The position numbers and the translations under genes were made by a program. Of a stretch of 64,000 bases of DNA, positions 60,340 through 64,000 are shown one piece after another. Positions within the stretch are counted from its first letter, which is position 1; every line of letters starts with the position of its first letter. Below the pieces are notes generated by a model. The model saw only the letters and a program-made list of their open reading frames with translations. It was not told where the DNA came from and searched no databases. Origin of the DNA: Ophiura sarsii (lineage: Eukaryota > Echinodermata > Ophiuroidea > Amphilepidida > Ophiuridae); NCBI GenBank assembly GCA_035610835.1, contig CM069446.1, forward strand, positions 52,305,625 to 52,369,624. Direction: 5' to 3'.

Positions 60340-61020
60340 TGGTGTACACACACCAATCCCCTCCCCCACCACAAACCCCTCCCTCCCCCATCCTACATGC
60401 ACAAACCCACTCAACCCCAACCACAAACCTCTCCACCTTCCCGCAATGCCCCCTCCAAATCTAAACCACCTCCTACAACCTCCCCTCCCCACCCACCCCC
60501 ATGCCAACACAACCCCCACCACAGACTCCCTTACCCTTCCCATCTCCACCACAATTTACACAAACCCCCTCCCCTTCCCATCCCCACCATAAACCCCCTC
60601 CCCACCACAAACCCCCTCCCTTTCCCATCCCCACCACAAACCCCTCCCCTTTCATTCACAAAACCCCTCCCCTACCACAAACACCCTACCCACCCCACGG
60701 CCTACCCTTCCCACCCCACCACAAGCACAAACCCCTCCCCCACCACAAACACCCTACCCACCCCACCCCTAGGCCAACCCTTCCCACCCCATGCATCCAC
60801 GCCACCAACCCCCTTCCCCACCATAAACCCTCTCCCCTAAGGACCATCCCATTCCCATTCGCCACCACAAATCCCTGCCCTCCACCACAACCCCTCCCCA
60901 CCACTAACCCCCCTCCCCAACTACAAACACCCTCCCCATCACTAACCCCCTCCCAACCACAATCCCCATCACAAACCCCTTCCCAATCACAAACACCCTC
61001 CCTATACCACCTCACACCAA
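60340..61020. repeat. G-poor C/A-rich tract (CCCCACCACAAAC-type)
   Basis: About 680 bp is built of CCCCTCCC and CCACCACAAA units with very few G on the + strand. The minus strand is G-rich with many GGGG runs. Long open frames on both strands are low-complexity artefacts. Confidence 0.9.
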
Positions 61021-61074
61021 ACCCCCCTATTACAAAAATCCCAGCAAAAATCCCATGGTATACAAATATTTAAT

Positions 61075-61215
61075 GCCTGAGCGTGTAATAGTAAAAACTA
61101 TATCACAAGGTCAAATTTGGATTTTTCCATTGCACGAGGCGAAGCCGAGTGTAATGGAATAATCCAAATTGGACCGAGTGATATAGTTTTACTATTTCAC
61201 AAACAAAAGGCATTC
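61075..61215. mobile_element. Imperfect foldback element
   Basis: TAGTAAAAACTATATCAC and GTGATATAGTTTTACTA mirror each other, as do AAATTTGGATTTTTCCATT and AATGGAATAATCCAAATT, around GCACGAGGCGAAGCCGAGTG. Confidence 0.7.
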
Positions 61216-62298
61216 AATATTTGTTTTATATCATGATATCACATCATTCTTGTCCAGCCATAATGATAGTAAAAACTATCACATGGTTGAAATTAGGCCT
61301 ATCATGATATAATATCGATTATCGTTGCGCCGCCCATCACTACAAAAACTTTTCTACAATAGATAAAACTTTTGCTTGATGCTGAATGGATGTTTCTGAC
61401 ACCCCCCTTGTATTTCATTGGCCACAAGTACTCATTTAGACTAGTGGATCCATCCAGATATAGTGCTGGGTGATATCAAGCCTCTCAGTCTCAAACCCAA
61501 AATCATAGAATGTTCTTCATCTCTTCAACATGTATCAGAAGTTGCTTAATTCAAACAGGAAATCAAACTAAACCTAACCCCAACAGATTTTTACTCCATT
61601 GGAACAATTATTTTGGGTTTCAAACATGAAAAATAGTGAATTTAAATACGCATTTTGTTTTGTGGGCCATATTCGCCCACTTTATCAGTGGGAGAATATG
61701 GCCACCTGCTAGGAATGAATAACACGACTGCTGTACGCAGACTACGCAGACTACGGTACGCAGACTGTTGCACACATTACTTGCTTCTTTTGGGTATCAA
61801 AATATTTGTTTACTTCTTATTTAGGGTACATGTATGTAAAGGTAATTAATACTTATTACTTGCTTAGGGTATGTAAAATACTTTCCCTGTTTGAGGTAGC
61901 TCGTACACGTAGCGTAGTGTTGTCGTTCATCCCACTAGATCACTGATCGTATCGGAACGAGTCTGAGCCACCTCGGACTATGTTTGAGGGTGCTTTTTTA
62001 ACAATATGCAATTTACTTATTCAGTTTACTTTTTGAAAGTCCTTGGAAGTAATCGACACCCCTTGTAATGACCAAGGGAGGGGGCTCAAGTTTGATTTGG
62101 GTAAGGGACTGCTACTGGAAAATTAAAATTTGAAGTAGTAGGCCTACCCATGGATTTGCATATCGGGGGATCTAGTAATGATCCTTGCCCCACCTCCCCC
62201 CCCCCCCCCCCCCCCCCCCCACTTGCCCTCTCAGTCCAATCCCAATTTACCAAATAAAAAAATGTTGACCGTTTAATTTCAAAATACATTAAAATATC

Positions 62299-62642
62299 TT
62301 AAAGGCATATTATGTGATCTTTTCCAGAGAGCGCCCTCTATTCATGATTTTTTTTGGAAAGTAGATTTTCTTGCAGATTTACACATCTGATCATAAATCA
62401 TACACATTCCAAGTTACAGAGCGGTATGATTCCTAATTACCTCAAAATCATGGTTTTAGAGTGAATTTAGAGTGAAAATATAAACTCTAAAACCATGATT
62501 TTGAAGTAATTAAGAATCGTATCGCCCTGTAACTTGGAATGTATGTACGATTTATGATCAGAAATGTTAATCTGCAAGAAAATCTGCTTTCTATTTTCGA
62601 TGTTGAGGGCGTTCCCAGGAAAGATCACATAATATTCCTTTA
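62299..62642. mobile_element. Foldback MITE with TTAAAGG ends
   Basis: TTAAAGGCATATTATGTGAT is mirrored by ATCACATAATATTCCTTTAA, and the arms pair almost through the whole 344 bp around a centre near 62475 (CTCTAAAACCATGATTTTGA and mirror). Noncoding. Confidence 0.85.
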
Positions 62643-63194
62643 ACAGTTAGTTGTCTGAAATAAATGTCCAATTTTAGGCAATTTGACATTAAAAGCCACA
62701 TTTTTCGCACACATCTTACCCTCAATTTTGTTCTGTCTCCCCCACACCCCCCCCCCCCACCCACCCTCAATTTTTAGATAATTTGTATGCTGGAGCCGCC
62801 ACTGCTAACCTGCTCAAAAGTGTAGCTTAATCACTAACCGGCTCAGGTCTAACCCATGTTTTTTTAGTTTACATTAATACATTGGTTGGGGAAGAGCAGA
62901 TCAGATATCAAACTTGACACTCCACCCTCCTTGTTAGAAGAAGAACTGCAGTGTGTCATGGCCAAAATCTAGCCTGAATTAAGTTTGTTGCAAATTTGGA
63001 AATTGTTTGATATTTCTAATCATGGTACAATATCTTGTAAAATATTAATTAGTATTCAACTTAGCACATATTTTCACCAAGAAGTAGTTCCGTTTTATTT
63101 CCTTATTTTGCCTGTGGCAAATGCCTTGTGAATTACAGTGTATCTCCCCTCCCCTATAGGTCCTCATCCTTTCCCACTTTGACAAAGTCTTAAA

Positions 63195-63425
63195 CACTTT
63201 CCAGGCGGCAGTAGTCCACAGACAACAGTTCAGAATTTCACAAAATGTTTCAAAAATGTCAAAAATTTTCACCACCATATTTGGAATCACCATGCATGAG
63301 TAATGCATTAAAATAAGTACAAACATGCCTAGTATTGGCACAGTAATTATTGAGATAAGAATTTGGGAAAGGTTTATGACAAATATTTTTTGTATATGGT
63401 AGAACTAATAGCCGCGTGGAAAGTG
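63195..63425. mobile_element. piggyBac-like MITE, copy 3, decayed
   Basis: Left end TTAAACACTTTCCAGGCGGC; right end GCCGCGTGGAAAGTG without an intact TTAA. The interior matches copies 1 and 2. It ends about 40 bp before the acceptor of the exon at 63466. Confidence 0.75.
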
Positions 63426-63465
63426 GGCATATATTACCAACATATTATTGTTCTCTTTCTTACAG

Positions 63466-63900
63466 GATTCGGGATCATTTCCCATCAAGCATATACTGCA
63501 CAAAACCAATACAAGAATGCTGATTTCACAGCATATAACCTGATCACTGTCTGCCGGCCATGAACAAAAATGAGGGACTACCAAGGATATGACTACGAGG
63601 TATTGAACAAGAAAGCCACGATACTTCACAAACACCTCTGCTTCACCGGGAAACCCCGAAATGGTCGGCTTTACTCCTGCTATCTGTTCATCGTGGGCCT
63701 CCTTGTGTTGCTTTTGATCCTGTTCTTGTTGCTATTGATGTACTCCAACAGTCAAGGGATCCAGTTCTATGAAGTCGTGGAAGAGCAAATGCATTATGCG
63801 AGTTATAATGCGACGCTGGTGAGGATCCCGCCTGAATTGGCCGATAGGAACGGAGCATTCTGCCTGGATGGATCTGTGCCAACTTACTACTTCAGAGAAG
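63466..63900 (+). CDS. Pectinacetylesterase/NOTUM-like protein, first coding exon (partial gene)
   Basis: The acceptor TTCTCTTTCTTACAG ends at 63465. Untranslated sequence follows, and the ATG at 63570 is chosen because the upstream frame is closed by a stop. Coding 63570-63900 gives 110 residues plus one base before the donor GTAGGTG. A short cytoplasmic segment with a YxxV-type tail and basic residues precedes a hydrophobic helix at about 37-57, giving a type II membrane topology. The lumenal part has N-x-T at 80-82 and GAFCLDGSVPTYYFREG at the exon end, matching the start of pectinacetylesterase-family (NOTUM-related) hydrolase domains. The catalytic serine, aspartate and histidine lie beyond the window, so activity cannot be judged. 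Confidence 0.75.
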
Positions 63901-64000
63901 GTAGGTGATCAGTGCCCTGGGGAGGGGGGGGGGGGTTACTTAGTGGATATGAGGTTACAGGGATGTGGAGCCAAATAGGATCCCATTTTTCACTCTCCAG

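Noticed and set aside
60328..61073. Pro/Thr-rich open frames of up to 190 codons
   Set aside because: They arise from a G-poor C/A tract lacking TAA/TAG/TGA by composition; both strands are open.
62042..62815. hAT-like end (GGAGCCGCCACTG near 62792)
   Set aside because: The matching CAGTGGCGGCTCC start was not found on the left, so no element could be delimited.

Overview
The window reads as a repeat-rich animal nuclear genome: long AT-rich noncoding stretches, GT-AG introns, a tRNA-like sequence with internal promoter boxes, fragments of non-LTR retrotransposons, many short inverted-repeat elements and several satellite arrays. No bacterial-style operons are present. The mix of repeats and the invertebrate-type gene families suggest a marine invertebrate, with an echinoderm as my best guess (low confidence, from recollection of repeat style only).

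Layout. 1-3.4 kb: local duplication and a decayed transposon-like coding remnant. 3.4-9.5 kb: GC-rich macrosatellite, six units, with a conserved hairpin. 9.5-13 kb: AT-rich DNA with a tRNA-Thr-like sequence and a tRNA-derived SINE. 13.2-15.9 kb: two LINE reverse-transcriptase remnants, one split by a mariner-type element. 16.1-20.6 kb: a 144-bp satellite with a 1.5-kb higher-order duplication, flanked by direct repeats. 21.1-23.2 kb: a 108-118-bp minisatellite rich in AGGTCA-like half sites, between short terminal inverted repeats. 23.9-26.6 kb: a LINE remnant broken by two inverted-repeat elements. 28-30 kb: more such elements.

Three real protein genes are supported. (1) A RecQ-type DNA helicase gene on + (coding exons 30270-30381, 31713-32037, 33041-33848) splices in frame to 414 residues with all core helicase motifs. 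(2) A large gene on - (58985 down to 40905) reconstructs into at least 13 coding exons and 995 residues without a stop. It has an N-terminal CxxC zinc-finger-like module, a basic segment, an acidic middle encoded partly by triplicated exons, and a C-terminal region that I recognise as DUF6589-like, with conserved acidic positions that could form a DDE-type triad. (3) At the right edge on +, a first coding exon (63570-63900) encodes a membrane-anchored protein entering a pectinacetylesterase/NOTUM-type domain; the gene continues beyond the window.

The RecQ-like helicase and the DUF6589-like gene are convergent neighbours, with stop codons 7 kb apart and introns that share dispersed repeats. 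A superfamily-2 helicase beside a transposase-like protein recalls the helicase-bearing Academ lineage (AcademH) of DNA transposons. I could not find terminal inverted repeats or target duplications enclosing both genes, so transposon, domesticated pair and chance neighbours all remain open. This pair is the most interesting candidate system here. Exon junctions are predicted from splice consensus and reading-frame continuity, with no transcript evidence.
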